A stretch of 55,271 nucleotides of DNA from Gammaproteobacteria bacterium (GTDB lineage Bacteria > Pseudomonadota > Gammaproteobacteria > UBA9339). The DNA lies in the NCBI GenBank assembly GCA_023480665.1, contig JAMCWR010000002.1:1-55271 (forward strand), given 5' to 3'. Position 1 is the first letter of the stretch. Each line of letters begins with the position of its first letter. Position numbers and translations under genes: made by a program. The notes below the pieces were generated by a model. The model saw nothing but the letters and a program-made list of their open reading frames with translations. It was not told where the DNA came from and ran no database searches. This document shows, piece after piece, positions 18,522 through 27,032 of the stretch.

Positions 18522-19883
18522 CTATGCGGTTGGGTTTTTTACTTGCTGTGACATTGCTGCTTGTTGTTGCTGCTCTTCTTGACCCGCCTCTAATGTTGAT
18601 GCCGTTAATGTCGGCATTGCGGGGTGCTGTGATTGAGCTGCAGCTGCTCTTACTCCAGAAGCCGAAGCCGAAGCTGAAGCTGAAACAGTAAATAGAGATG
18701 ATAAGTCATCGCCCAGCAAACCTGCCAAAGAAAATCCGCGCTCTGCTTCTGCAGTTTGATTCGCTTGCGCTTGCGATGCAGACATCCCCTCTTCGCGGGT
18801 AATAGCATCAATCTCTGCGTTAATAGCAGCAACCATGTCAGTAAAAATTGAATGATGCTGATTACCACTAGCACCAGCCATAGACTTTCTAAGCAGCCTA
18901 TCAAGTTCTTCCTGCTCAAGTTGAGCCGACTGTAAACGTCGCTTTTTGTCAGCGGCGGATGTTGGGGATGGTAAAACTTGTAATGTTGGGTGTTTATTAT
19001 GCGCTGCTAATAGTTTAGTTGTAGTGTTGATAACCGTGGGAAATTTAGCGCGTAAAGATGTTACTGCTTTAGTCGCTAACGCCATTGCTGTCGTTGCCAC
19101 CTCAGATTTGATTGGCTCAACTCGCACAATATATTTTAATCCATAAGCTAAACAATACTTTCCAAAATCTTTCTGATCAGCGATGTGATTAGCTGGAAAC
19201 GTTAAACCTAAAAAAGGATCTAAAATCACGCATTGTTGGGTCTTGCTGACAAAATATTTTCCGAACTCAATTCCTGTCGCATTATTTTTAATCTTAACCG
19301 GTTCACCAATGATTACTATACCATGTAAATTACTGCAATCGTCAAGTCCACCATTACTTAAAGTAACTATAGATACATGCTGAGCGCCTTTAGCCACAAG
19401 AACAGAAGCAATATAACATGTCTGTTCATCACATTCACCAATACCAAATTGCCCGGGCATCAATCTTACCGCAAATTGGCTTACTTTTAGATCGGCTGCG
19501 TTTGCAAATTTTCTTGTTAAAACTTCTTTCCGACTTTGGTCTCTAAGCAATTGCAGCGTAGCTGAGTATTTAAGAAAATCATCACCTTGCTGCCGCGTGT
19601 ATCGCTCTAACGCTTTACTAGTAGCAACAGTCATCTCTGCTCGCGAAATAATAGCATTTGAACTAATAACTGTTTTTGAGACGGTAGCTAATACGTCTTG
19701 TGCCAGTTGTAAATTAGTAACATTGGCGGTTGCGGCGGCTGCCTTGACTTCAACTTTTTGTTCCTTACCTTCTGGAGCGCCGGCGCTGCTACTTGCAGCA
19801 GAAACATCAGCTTGCGGTAATTGAGAATTGTTCGGCTGCTGTTTCTGTTGTTTTTGTTTATTTTTCTTTGATTTCTTTCCCAT
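18522..19883 (-). CDS. Uncharacterised 453-residue protein with possible Cys-His-Asp protease-like core
   Basis: Not recognised as a named family. The N-terminal 50 residues are basic and Gln/Ala/Ser-rich (MGKKSKKNKQKQQKQQ). Residues about 145-230 show GIGECDEQT (Cys151), a buried strand, NLHGIVIIG (His187) and VILDPFLG (Asp222). This spacing recalls papain-like cysteine proteases or transglutaminase folds found in bacterial effectors. The C-terminal 120 residues are again low-complexity Ser/Ala/Gln. There is no signal peptide or TM. It lies in an accessory block between two repeat elements. The enzyme assignment is inference from motif order only. Confidence 0.5.
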   Translation of the reverse strand: MGKKSKKNKQKQQKQQPNNSQLPQADVSAASSSAGAPEGKEQKVEVKAAAATANVTNLQLAQDVLATVSKTVISSNAIISRAEMTVATSKALERYTRQQGDDFLKYSATLQLLRDQSRKEVLTRKFANAADLKVSQFAVRLMPGQFGIGECDEQTCYIASVLVAKGAQHVSIVTLSNGGLDDCSNLHGIVIIGEPVKIKNNATGIEFGKYFVSKTQQCVILDPFLGLTFPANHIADQKDFGKYCLAYGLKYIVRVEPIKSEVATTAMALATKAVTSLRAKFPTVINTTTKLLAAHNKHPTLQVLPSPTSAADKKRRLQSAQLEQEELDRLLRKSMAGASGNQHHSIFTDMVAAINAEIDAITREEGMSASQAQANQTAEAERGFSLAGLLGDDLSSLFTVSASASASASGVRAAAAQSQHPAMPTLTASTLEAGQEEQQQQAAMSQQVKNPTA

Positions 19884-20289
19884 AATTTCTCTCGCAAAAT
19901 TAATTATAATAGTTTTTGTTTAATGATAACATGTGTTCCGATATTTCCCATATGCGTCCATACGCTGAATCTGTAGCCAATGCTTTCTTAAATTGTAGTG
20001 CATTTTTGCAATTTTGCAGAGTTTTTATCTTTTTATTTCGGAAATTCAGCATATGAAGTATTCATGAGCTTTGTTGAATAATTAATAGTAGGTTGGGTCA
20101 AGCGTTTTGTGCGGACCCAACAAAATAAAAAAATTATTTTTTAATATGTTGGGTTCGCTCGAGCAAAGCTCGAGCTTAACTAGAACCTAAGTTTTACTAA
20201 CAGTTATGGAATGCATATTTAATACTAAAATCGAAATCTAGAGCGTGAATAATCAGAGGCTAGATTCTTGTAATAATAACTGCTGCTAT
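19884..20289. other. Spacer otherwise empty apart from a foldback repeat
   Basis: Besides the foldback repeat at 20088-20190 this region contains no ORF or RNA gene that I can support. The left part (19884-20087) is AT-rich and should include the promoter of the 453-residue protein gene. The right part is the tail of the SDR gene unit. Confidence 0.4.
20088..20190 (+). repeat. GTAGGTTGGGTC foldback element, stand-alone copy
   Basis: It runs from GTAGGTTGGGTCAAGCG through GGACCCAACA, an A/T spacer, TGTTGGGTTCGC and the GCTCGAGC...GCTCGAGC pair to AGAACCTA. It is nearly the reverse complement of 5094-5201, but without the TTGATTTTAAACG module. The flanking sequence CTTTGTTGAATAATTA lies upstream both here and at 5061-5076, although the elements point in opposite directions. 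Confidence 0.75.
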
Positions 20290-21051
20290 TTACAAGGATA
20301 TTAATCTTTTTAAAGTGCGGACCCACACTAGTGCTTTATTACGAACCCCAGGAATACAGACTAACTTTTTTCTGGCAAGTGCTTGCAATGAAGATTCCAC
20401 TACTGACTCTGCAGTCATTACTGTAATTAACCTCCCATAGTATTTTTTAACAAATTCATCAAGACTAGCGCCCTTGCGTTCGCTAATTTCAGTGCGTGTC
20501 ATGCCTGGGCACAATACTTGTATCCTAACCTGTGAATCTTTTATTTCTTCAGCAATAGATTCAGTAATTGAACTAAGGTAGGCTTTTGAAGCAGCATACG
20601 AGGCTCTATCTGGTGCTGGGAAAAACCCAACAAACGAAGAGACATTAATAATTGCCCCTTTATTTTTTGCCAACATATTTTTTAAGGCTACTTGCATTAA
20701 GCGTATTGGAGCATAATCATGTACTGCAAACATTTCGGTATATAGCGGAGGATCAACATCAATAAATTTTTTTAGTAAACCAAATCCCGCATTATTTATT
20801 AAGATATCTAGATTTTTAGTTGCTGCGACTTTTTGGAGCAATAATTCAAGGTCATCTTTTTTAGCCAATTCAATTAGCATTACTTCCACATTAACTTTAT
20901 ATAGAGCCATTAGCTCAGCAGCAAGTTGCTTAATTTTTTCTTCGCGCCTACCCGTAATAATTAAATCATAATTTTGGCTTGCGAATTTTTTAGCAAAAGC
21001 AGCTCCAATGCCACTGGTGGCGCCAGTTATTAATGCAATTTTATTAGCCAT
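20290..21051 (-). CDS. Short-chain dehydrogenase/reductase (DltE/YqjQ-like)
   Basis: A 253-residue Rossmann-fold NAD(P)-dependent oxidoreductase. TGATSGIG lies near residue 9-16, NNAG near 85, the catalytic Ser in INVSSFVG, and Tyr/Lys in SYAASKAYL. The start at 21051 is chosen over the ATG at 21066 because GGAG sits 6 bases before it. It follows the ArnT-like gene by 16 bases on the same strand, so the two probably share a transcript and the substrate may be lipid- or sugar-linked, but this is speculative. Confidence 0.85.
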   Translation of the reverse strand: MANKIALITGATSGIGAAFAKKFASQNYDLIITGRREEKIKQLAAELMALYKVNVEVMLIELAKKDDLELLLQKVAATKNLDILINNAGFGLLKKFIDVDPPLYTEMFAVHDYAPIRLMQVALKNMLAKNKGAIINVSSFVGFFPAPDRASYAASKAYLSSITESIAEEIKDSQVRIQVLCPGMTRTEISERKGASLDEFVKKYYGRLITVMTAESVVESSLQALARKKLVCIPGVRNKALVWVRTLKRLISL

Positions 21052-21067
21052 ATTTTCTCCATTCATA

Positions 21068-22858
21068 TCATTTTTGAGGCATGTTTGTAAGTAAAAGAGT
21101 TTGTAGATAACTGCCTAGCAGATAAAGCCTATTTTCGTTTGCAGCGATTTTTACTCTGAAGTAATTTTTTTTATCGACCAACATAAATATGCGTTGTGAG
21201 CCGTAGTTCCAGCGTTGCCAAAAAGGTGCTAGGTCCAGAATCCGGTTGCTATGGTTCTTTTCATGCTTATTTCCAAATTTAAGCTCATCGTAATAATCAA
21301 CAACAATAATATGTCGCTTGAGGTAGTAAGGTAAATCTTGATAATAATATTGAAAACTCACAATTACATCCTGAGGTTTAATCCGCGCCAAAATAATTTC
21401 GGCCAAGGGTTGAATAGATTTGTTACTAGCCGCGCTTATGATTGGCGCCGTACTAAGAAAAAATAACATGCTAGAAAGAAGCATAGCAATAATGGCTTTT
21501 TGTGCGCCAAATTTGCGGAGCGTGAAGAAAGTAGCAGCGCTGCTTAAAAAAAGCGACACAGAGATTAAATAAAAGCGCTCTGGCTTGAAAGCTAATTGGC
21601 TGAAATCTAAAAAAGGTTGAGCAAAGATTAAACCTAGGCCAAGTAATAAACATGTAGCAGAAAAAAAGTATAACCCTAAAATTACTGCTCTAGGAAATTT
21701 TTGTTGCCAAAAGCTTGTTAAATAATGGGCGATTAAAAGCGCTATTGGCGGAAAAGTGGGCAAAATATAGGGCACAAGTTTAGACTTTGAAAAACAGTAA
21801 AAAATAAAAATTAAACTTGGCCAGAGCAACAAAAAAATAAATACCGGTCTCAAATCTTGCCCAGATATTACTGGTGATATTTGTTTTCGCACACTGGTTA
21901 TAGACGACAACATTAGCCAAAACTTTCTTCTAAAGAAACAGCTACATTTGGTTAAACGTTGTGCGCAGTAGTGGTTAAAATTATCAGCAAAGTATGCTAA
22001 ATGATATTTGATAGCAGCAAAAAGAAAAAATACCCAAGGAAAAAGCCCAGCAAGTAATGCAACTGGGAAAAACCAAAACGCGTGCGCGCGTCCTGCGTAA
22101 TCTGTTAAATAGCGTTTGAAATGTTCATTGATAAAATAAAAATTAAAATAATCGTGATTTTTTAACTGCACCAAGATGTGCCAAGGAACAGCTATGAATA
22201 AAAACAACAAGATGCCGCCAAACAAAACATAATTTTTTAAGCTACGCCATTCATGTAAAATCGCAACCCAAACAAAAATAATCATACAGGGAAAAACTAT
22301 GCCAATTAAACCTTTGCTGAGTGCGGCAAGTGCAGCAAAAAAATACATAGCATATAAATATATTTTTGATTTGTTGCGTGTAGCCAAAATGAAACTAAAC
22401 AAAGATGCGCTTAAAAAAGTTGTTAAAGTCATGTCAATGGTGACAATACGTGTCATAGAAAAAAATAGGACGTTGGTAGCAAGAATTAAGCTAGCCAAGA
22501 TCCCTGTGCGCCGATCAAAAAGTTTGCGCCCCGCAAAATATAGTAAAAGGCAGGAGAAAACACCGAACAATGCATTGACTGCATGAACCGACCAATTGTT
22601 AAAGCCAAATGCTTTAATTGTAAAAACCTGTAGCCAGTAAAATAGCGGAGGTTTCTCAAAATACTTTAAATTGTTTAGATGCGGGATGAGATAGTCGTGA
22701 CTTTGCAGCATTTCGCGCGGGATTTCTGCGTAGCGTGCGCTATCTGGAACTTCAATCGGAAAACTCCCCAACATGAAGCCAAAAAACAGGCCAAGGCATA
22801 TCGACAATAAAAGTATGTCGTATAACCAAGAAGACCAATGTGAAGATTTTAATAACAA
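21068..22858 (-). CDS. ArnT/PMT-type membrane glycosyltransferase
   Basis: A 596-residue inner-membrane protein with about a dozen hydrophobic segments. The first periplasmic loop holds DSARYAEIPREM (Asp39, Arg42, Glu45), the conserved acidic/arginine patch of the ArnT-PMT superfamily, and FEKPPLFYWLQ follows near residue 68-78. ArnT moves 4-amino-4-deoxy-arabinose from undecaprenyl phosphate to lipid A. The other arn genes are not in this window, so the sugar donated is uncertain. It precedes the SDR gene by 16 bases. Confidence 0.85.
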   Translation of the reverse strand: MLLKSSHWSSWLYDILLLSICLGLFFGFMLGSFPIEVPDSARYAEIPREMLQSHDYLIPHLNNLKYFEKPPLFYWLQVFTIKAFGFNNWSVHAVNALFGVFSCLLLYFAGRKLFDRRTGILASLILATNVLFFSMTRIVTIDMTLTTFLSASLFSFILATRNKSKIYLYAMYFFAALAALSKGLIGIVFPCMIIFVWVAILHEWRSLKNYVLFGGILLFLFIAVPWHILVQLKNHDYFNFYFINEHFKRYLTDYAGRAHAFWFFPVALLAGLFPWVFFLFAAIKYHLAYFADNFNHYCAQRLTKCSCFFRRKFWLMLSSITSVRKQISPVISGQDLRPVFIFLLLWPSLIFIFYCFSKSKLVPYILPTFPPIALLIAHYLTSFWQQKFPRAVILGLYFFSATCLLLGLGLIFAQPFLDFSQLAFKPERFYLISVSLFLSSAATFFTLRKFGAQKAIIAMLLSSMLFFLSTAPIISAASNKSIQPLAEIILARIKPQDVIVSFQYYYQDLPYYLKRHIIVVDYYDELKFGNKHEKNHSNRILDLAPFWQRWNYGSQRIFMLVDKKNYFRVKIAANENRLYLLGSYLQTLLLTNMPQK

Positions 22859-23039
22859 TTTAATTCTACCTAATAATGCCCAATACTAAATACCATAAAC
22901 TTAAGCTAGTTTGCCGCATAAATATTTTTTTGAAATATATGAAATATGAAGCATGAAACATGACGCATAAAATAGACTGCGAACTGCGAAGCATATCTAG
23001 TTTAGACAGTGGGGTCAAATCTTAAACCGACAACAAACG

Positions 23040-24854
23040 TTATAACGCATTTACAGGCCTTAGTTCTCTATCACTCCCAGTGGCAAAAAAAGATTCACCA
23101 AGAAAATCCCTTTTTGCCTTGGATTTATGTGCATTAAAATCAACTCCAAGCACTCCAAAAATCCTCTTGCCTGCATTTTCTTCGCATAACCTAATGTAAA
23201 CACGGCAATCGCTATCATCGATATGATTGTAGTCATATCTGATTTTGAGTTGAAAATAGGTGGTATTATTAAAACTTTTTGCATCAACCCCGGGCATTAG
23301 AGGTTTTATACCGCTTTTCCCTTTTGAAAATGGCGATAAATAAACTCCGCGAATGGCTTCGTTTAAAAAACGGTCTATTAAGCGTTCGATATCAGTTTCG
23401 GTAAACTTTCTTGTGTACATAATACTCGACCGGAACAAAGCTGCCATTTCATCATGATCCCAAAGTAAATATGAAGTTTTATCGCCGGGTATATCAATAC
23501 GATGCAAAGCATTTTGTCTGGTATTTTTCGACTCAATACTAACGCTAGCTTGTTTATTGCTATTATTCGCTTTTGAGTCAGCTAATTGGACCGAGCAATC
23601 TTTTGTTGCAGTAGCATGATTTGCTCGTGCGCTTTTTTTGTGCGCAGTTGTTGACACTGCACCATAGGAGCTAGCACTATATGCCGAATACGAAAAACTA
23701 ACAGTGTTACTGTCAGCGTTTCTGTCACTGCTATCTGGTAAAGATAGCACACTCCCCCTAGAAGAAGGCATTACCTCTGCTTCCGTTTGTCGCTTTGATA
23801 GCGTTAATGAATAACCATCCTTTTTCATAGCAGCGTCTGTGCGAGTAGATAATGTTAAATGGACCGCCAATAAAACTACAATTATGGCCATGGTAGGGTC
23901 TGGGTATAAAAATACAATTACAGTCAATGCACACAATGCTATCCAATGAAAAGGCAATGAGCTGCGATAAGCTGAAAAAAAACCGTAATATGGAGTTTCA
24001 TCATGAAACCTTTCGCTCGAGCACTTGTGATCAGCATTGGATAAATGTGAGATAGCATTTTCGCACCTTCCGACAGCAGCTGAAAATTTGTGAAAGTTTA
24101 TTATTCTGTGCAAAACACTATCGTCTTTAATGTCGAAAAGGTCGTATACAGATTTTGGTTGAATCTGTAATACACTTTCTGTAACAACGTCGGCAAACAC
24201 AGCGCTAAAATTATTTGCTGCGCTTCTGGTTAAATAGTATCTAGTGCTTTTACAAAAAGGATCAATCATTTCTTTGATTTCTGCAGCCAATTTATGGCGA
24301 ATTCCATTTGCGTATCTTTGTTTTTGCTTATCGTCTAGGCCGCGCAGCATTAAAATAAAATTACCAACAAAATCATTTAGATCATCCGGGTAATAGTCTA
24401 TGAAATCATTAAAAAAGCTTGCCGGTAAATTTAAACCACACGCATATTTTGATAGTGCTTGAGCTGGATAATACTCAGCACGTCTATGCGTAAAACTTCG
24501 CTTGCATTCAGTTTCAATCGCCTCGCAATCAATATCCATTATTTGTAAGCAATTTTTTGCCATTTGTAAAACGCAATATAGATTTTGCGCCTGGTTAACG
24601 GAAAATCTCAACTCAACTGCATCACTATTAGGAAGAACTCTCATGTACGAAAAAATAGGGTCACCTGACTTTACATCATAAATATTTGGCATAGCGATTA
24701 TCTTTGTATAAACTTTTGAGGCGACATCATCTCTTGATAGGCCTTTAACTTCGACGCTGCCACTGCCAATGCTAACCTCTGCGGCTAATTCATTTTCGTA
24801 CAGTTCAATCTTGGTTATTTTAGTTATTTTTATTTTGCTCGCGCTTGTTGTCAT
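23040..24854 (-). CDS. Uncharacterised 604-residue protein with TM hairpin and possible RelE/ParE-like C-terminal domain
   Basis: Not recognised. The N-terminal about 290 residues look globular and alpha/beta. Two adjacent membrane segments lie at about 301-317 and 320-336. A Ser/Ala-rich linker (about 365-445) leads to a C-terminal domain (about 455-585). Its strand pattern, GIKPLMPG, YFQLKIRYDY, DCRVYIRL, GKRIFGVLGVDF and NAHKSK, resembles the core of RelE/ParE/HigB toxins. There is no signal peptide. The layout parallels the 620-residue protein at 45182-47044. It could be a secreted toxin or effector; this is inference. The reading frame is intact. Confidence 0.5.
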   Translation of the reverse strand: MTTSASKIKITKITKIELYENELAAEVSIGSGSVEVKGLSRDDVASKVYTKIIAMPNIYDVKSGDPIFSYMRVLPNSDAVELRFSVNQAQNLYCVLQMAKNCLQIMDIDCEAIETECKRSFTHRRAEYYPAQALSKYACGLNLPASFFNDFIDYYPDDLNDFVGNFILMLRGLDDKQKQRYANGIRHKLAAEIKEMIDPFCKSTRYYLTRSAANNFSAVFADVVTESVLQIQPKSVYDLFDIKDDSVLHRIINFHKFSAAVGRCENAISHLSNADHKCSSERFHDETPYYGFFSAYRSSLPFHWIALCALTVIVFLYPDPTMAIIVVLLAVHLTLSTRTDAAMKKDGYSLTLSKRQTEAEVMPSSRGSVLSLPDSSDRNADSNTVSFSYSAYSASSYGAVSTTAHKKSARANHATATKDCSVQLADSKANNSNKQASVSIESKNTRQNALHRIDIPGDKTSYLLWDHDEMAALFRSSIMYTRKFTETDIERLIDRFLNEAIRGVYLSPFSKGKSGIKPLMPGVDAKSFNNTTYFQLKIRYDYNHIDDSDCRVYIRLCEENAGKRIFGVLGVDFNAHKSKAKRDFLGESFFATGSDRELRPVNAL

Positions 24855-25085
24855 ATCGCTAACTTTCTTTTAATAGTTCAAGACAATAATTTTTTAAATA
24901 GCATTTTAATGATTGATGGTCAAGAGATAAGTCTTGAATCACGAGCATCGCTTATCCTGTTGTATGGTTGTTCCTGTAAATAAAAAACCTGCAAGGTTGC
25001 AAAATATACATTATAATTTAAGAAAATATCGTTGCATGGGCCAGATTTTAACTAAAAATGTAGAACTTCAGGTCTGGAGAAATTT

Positions 25086-26615
25086 ATGAGAAAATTAGCC
25101 TTACCGGTTATTGTTTTTGTCAGTTGTTTTTCAGCGCAGTCTCAAAGTTTTGCAATTGACAGCGTTACTGTTTCTTCGGTAACAGATGCAGCGTTAACCC
25201 ATCTTTCAGCCAAAGCAATTAAAGTTAGCAATAATCAAGACACACCAATTATCATTTCCAACCTTGCAATTACTGGCCATGAATCACAGGTGCAAATTTA
25301 TTCGGGAGATGATTTAGAAAATAGCTGTGTCAATGGGCAAAAATTAGATAAAGATAATTTTTGTTACGTTTGGCTACAAGCAAAAAAGAGCGATGATCTT
25401 GGGACGGTTACTTTCAACCTACCAATAAGCTTTGATTATTCTGCTGTTAACTCTAAAACGATAAATAAATGGTCGAGTACCTATAGCGTTACTATCGATA
25501 ATTCATTGTATGTCGGCGGCAGTTTCAGTAAGGCTAATATACCTGACACTCAGTCTATGCCAGCTAATAATATAGCGAAATGGAACGGAAAATCCTGGGA
25601 ATTGCTGGGTACGCCTGGAGCTAATGGTGTTGATAATTCTGTTTATTCAATAGTAACAAATGGATTAGATATATATATTGGCGGTTGGTTTAATCATGCG
25701 AATCCTCCGGTAAGTAATATTGATGTATTTCGCCTAGCCAGATGGAATGGCAACTGGGTTGGTATTAATAATGTTCCTGTAGACCATGACCCTCTTTTCT
25801 ATTCATTAGCTATCGGAAAATCTGCCATCTATGCTGGAGGAGGCTTTGATGCTGATCCGCATTATTTATTAGGTAGAATCGAAAAAGACGCTTTCTATAC
25901 AATACCCCAAGGCGAGATACCTCTAAGCCAAATTCATGCTATGGCAGCAAAACCAGGATCTGATGATCTATATGTAGGTGATGATGCTGGTCAAACTGGA
26001 TTTTGGAGCAAGTCCGATGAATCAGATGGTGTTTGGAAAGAATTAACCACTACCAATTTAGGATCTATAATTTATACTTTGGCGCCATACGGTAATAATG
26101 TATATTTTGGTGGCACTTTTTCTGCGCCTGAAAAAGGTGATAATTATTTAGCCGGATGGGATTTAATCGCAAAGACTTTTACTAAGCTAAATCCAGATGA
26201 TAAATTCAACACTGGTAGTTATTTTGGGGTTACCGGATTAGTTCAAGCGGGTGATTATCTTGTAGTAGCCGGGCAATTTGATAAAGTAATTACTAAAGAC
26301 TCAGAAGTAGTTCTCAACAATGTTGGCCTCTGGAATTTTGTAACCAAACAGTGGACTGCATTAGGTAATGGAGCTGGCGATGCGACAAACGACTGTCTCT
26401 ACTCTGCAGCCATAGTTGGCAATAAACTATATGTTGGCGGTTATGTTAAAAGAATTCAAGATCTGAAAAATGACATTAATAGTATCGCAGTGTGGAATCT
26501 AGTAACAAAGAATTGGGATACTCTTGGCGGTGGTTTGATTGGTGATTATGGCAATACTGCCACTGTATATGCATTAGTCGCAGCGCCATCGCTTACTATA
26601 TGGAAAAGCAATTAA
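25086..26615 (+). CDS. Secreted beta-propeller repeat protein
   Basis: A 509-residue protein with a signal peptide ending near residue 24 (SQSFA|IDS). After a roughly 100-residue N-terminal beta domain, about six or seven blades follow. Each has a variant of LYVGGxFxxA, then IAxWNGxxW and an xLG turn (examples SLYVGGSFSKANIP, DIYIGGWFNHAN, NVYFGGTFSAPEK, KLYVGGYVKRIQ). This is a Kelch-like propeller pattern used for binding rather than catalysis. The last codons (WKSN-stop) fall in a 37-bp repeat that also occurs after the tRNA-Ser, so the original 3' end may have been altered. Confidence 0.7.
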   Translation: MRKLALPVIVFVSCFSAQSQSFAIDSVTVSSVTDAALTHLSAKAIKVSNNQDTPIIISNLAITGHESQVQIYSGDDLENSCVNGQKLDKDNFCYVWLQAKKSDDLGTVTFNLPISFDYSAVNSKTINKWSSTYSVTIDNSLYVGGSFSKANIPDTQSMPANNIAKWNGKSWELLGTPGANGVDNSVYSIVTNGLDIYIGGWFNHANPPVSNIDVFRLARWNGNWVGINNVPVDHDPLFYSLAIGKSAIYAGGGFDADPHYLLGRIEKDAFYTIPQGEIPLSQIHAMAAKPGSDDLYVGDDAGQTGFWSKSDESDGVWKELTTTNLGSIIYTLAPYGNNVYFGGTFSAPEKGDNYLAGWDLIAKTFTKLNPDDKFNTGSYFGVTGLVQAGDYLVVAGQFDKVITKDSEVVLNNVGLWNFVTKQWTALGNGAGDATNDCLYSAAIVGNKLYVGGYVKRIQDLKNDINSIAVWNLVTKNWDTLGGGLIGDYGNTATVYALVAAPSLTIWKSN

Positions 26616-26640
26616 TAATTAATAATGAATAATTAATAAT
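26604..26640 (+). repeat. 37-bp AT-rich repeat, copy 2 (overlaps a stop codon)
   Basis: It matches 80-116 at 36 of 37 positions. It starts in the penultimate sense codons of the beta-propeller gene and provides the TAA stop. A copy at the end of a gene and another at the end of a tRNA suggest that such gene ends are used as insertion points, though the AT-rich composition weakens the argument. Confidence 0.55.
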
Positions 26641-27032
26641 GGTTGTCATAAATATTAATAAATATTCAATAATTTTTAAAATATCAAAATAAAATTTTTT
26701 CACAATAGAGCCCGCGGAGCGGGCGAATTGCTTCACCAGCCCAGTCAAATTTATTTGCGTTTTTTGCAAATAAATTGGGCTGGGTAATACAGACACCGCG
26801 AGCATCAAGCTCCGAAGGAGCGACATGTGGTTAAACAATTTATGAAAAGCTTGTCGCTACGTTGTAGCTTGATTGTGCGTGTCGCGCATTACCCAGGCCT
26901 CCTCGCGTTGCTTGTGCAACGCTCGATCAGCCTGGGCTGGTAATGCATTTCGCTGCGATGCAGCTCTATTGAAAAAAGATTTATTTTTAATTTCATGATT
27001 TAAAAATTTGTTTCTTTGGGCCTAGCAGCAAA
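26641..27032. other. Hairpin-rich non-coding spacer
   Basis: No gene is supported. There are two large foldbacks. The first spans 26736-26783: CCAGCCCA / GGGCTGG with an inner AATTTATTTGC / GCAAATAAATT stem. The second spans 26886-26946: GCATTACC and AGGC paired with GCCT and GGTAATGC, with an inner GTTGC/GCAAC stem. A short GCCCGCGGAGCGGGC palindrome-like stretch lies near 26709. The GC content is clearly above the surrounding genes. This looks like decayed mobile-element DNA, comparable with 117-300. Confidence 0.5.

Noticed and set aside
23010..23032. GACAGTGGGGTCAAATCTTAAA resembles sequences often found next to REP-associated transposases.
   Set aside because: Only one short copy is present in the window and no transposase adjoins it, so it is not called as an element.
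24986..24998. AACCT-GCA-AGGTT hairpin with A/T flanks, possible terminator.
   Set aside because: The stem has only five pairs and no gene ends there on the strand that would use it.
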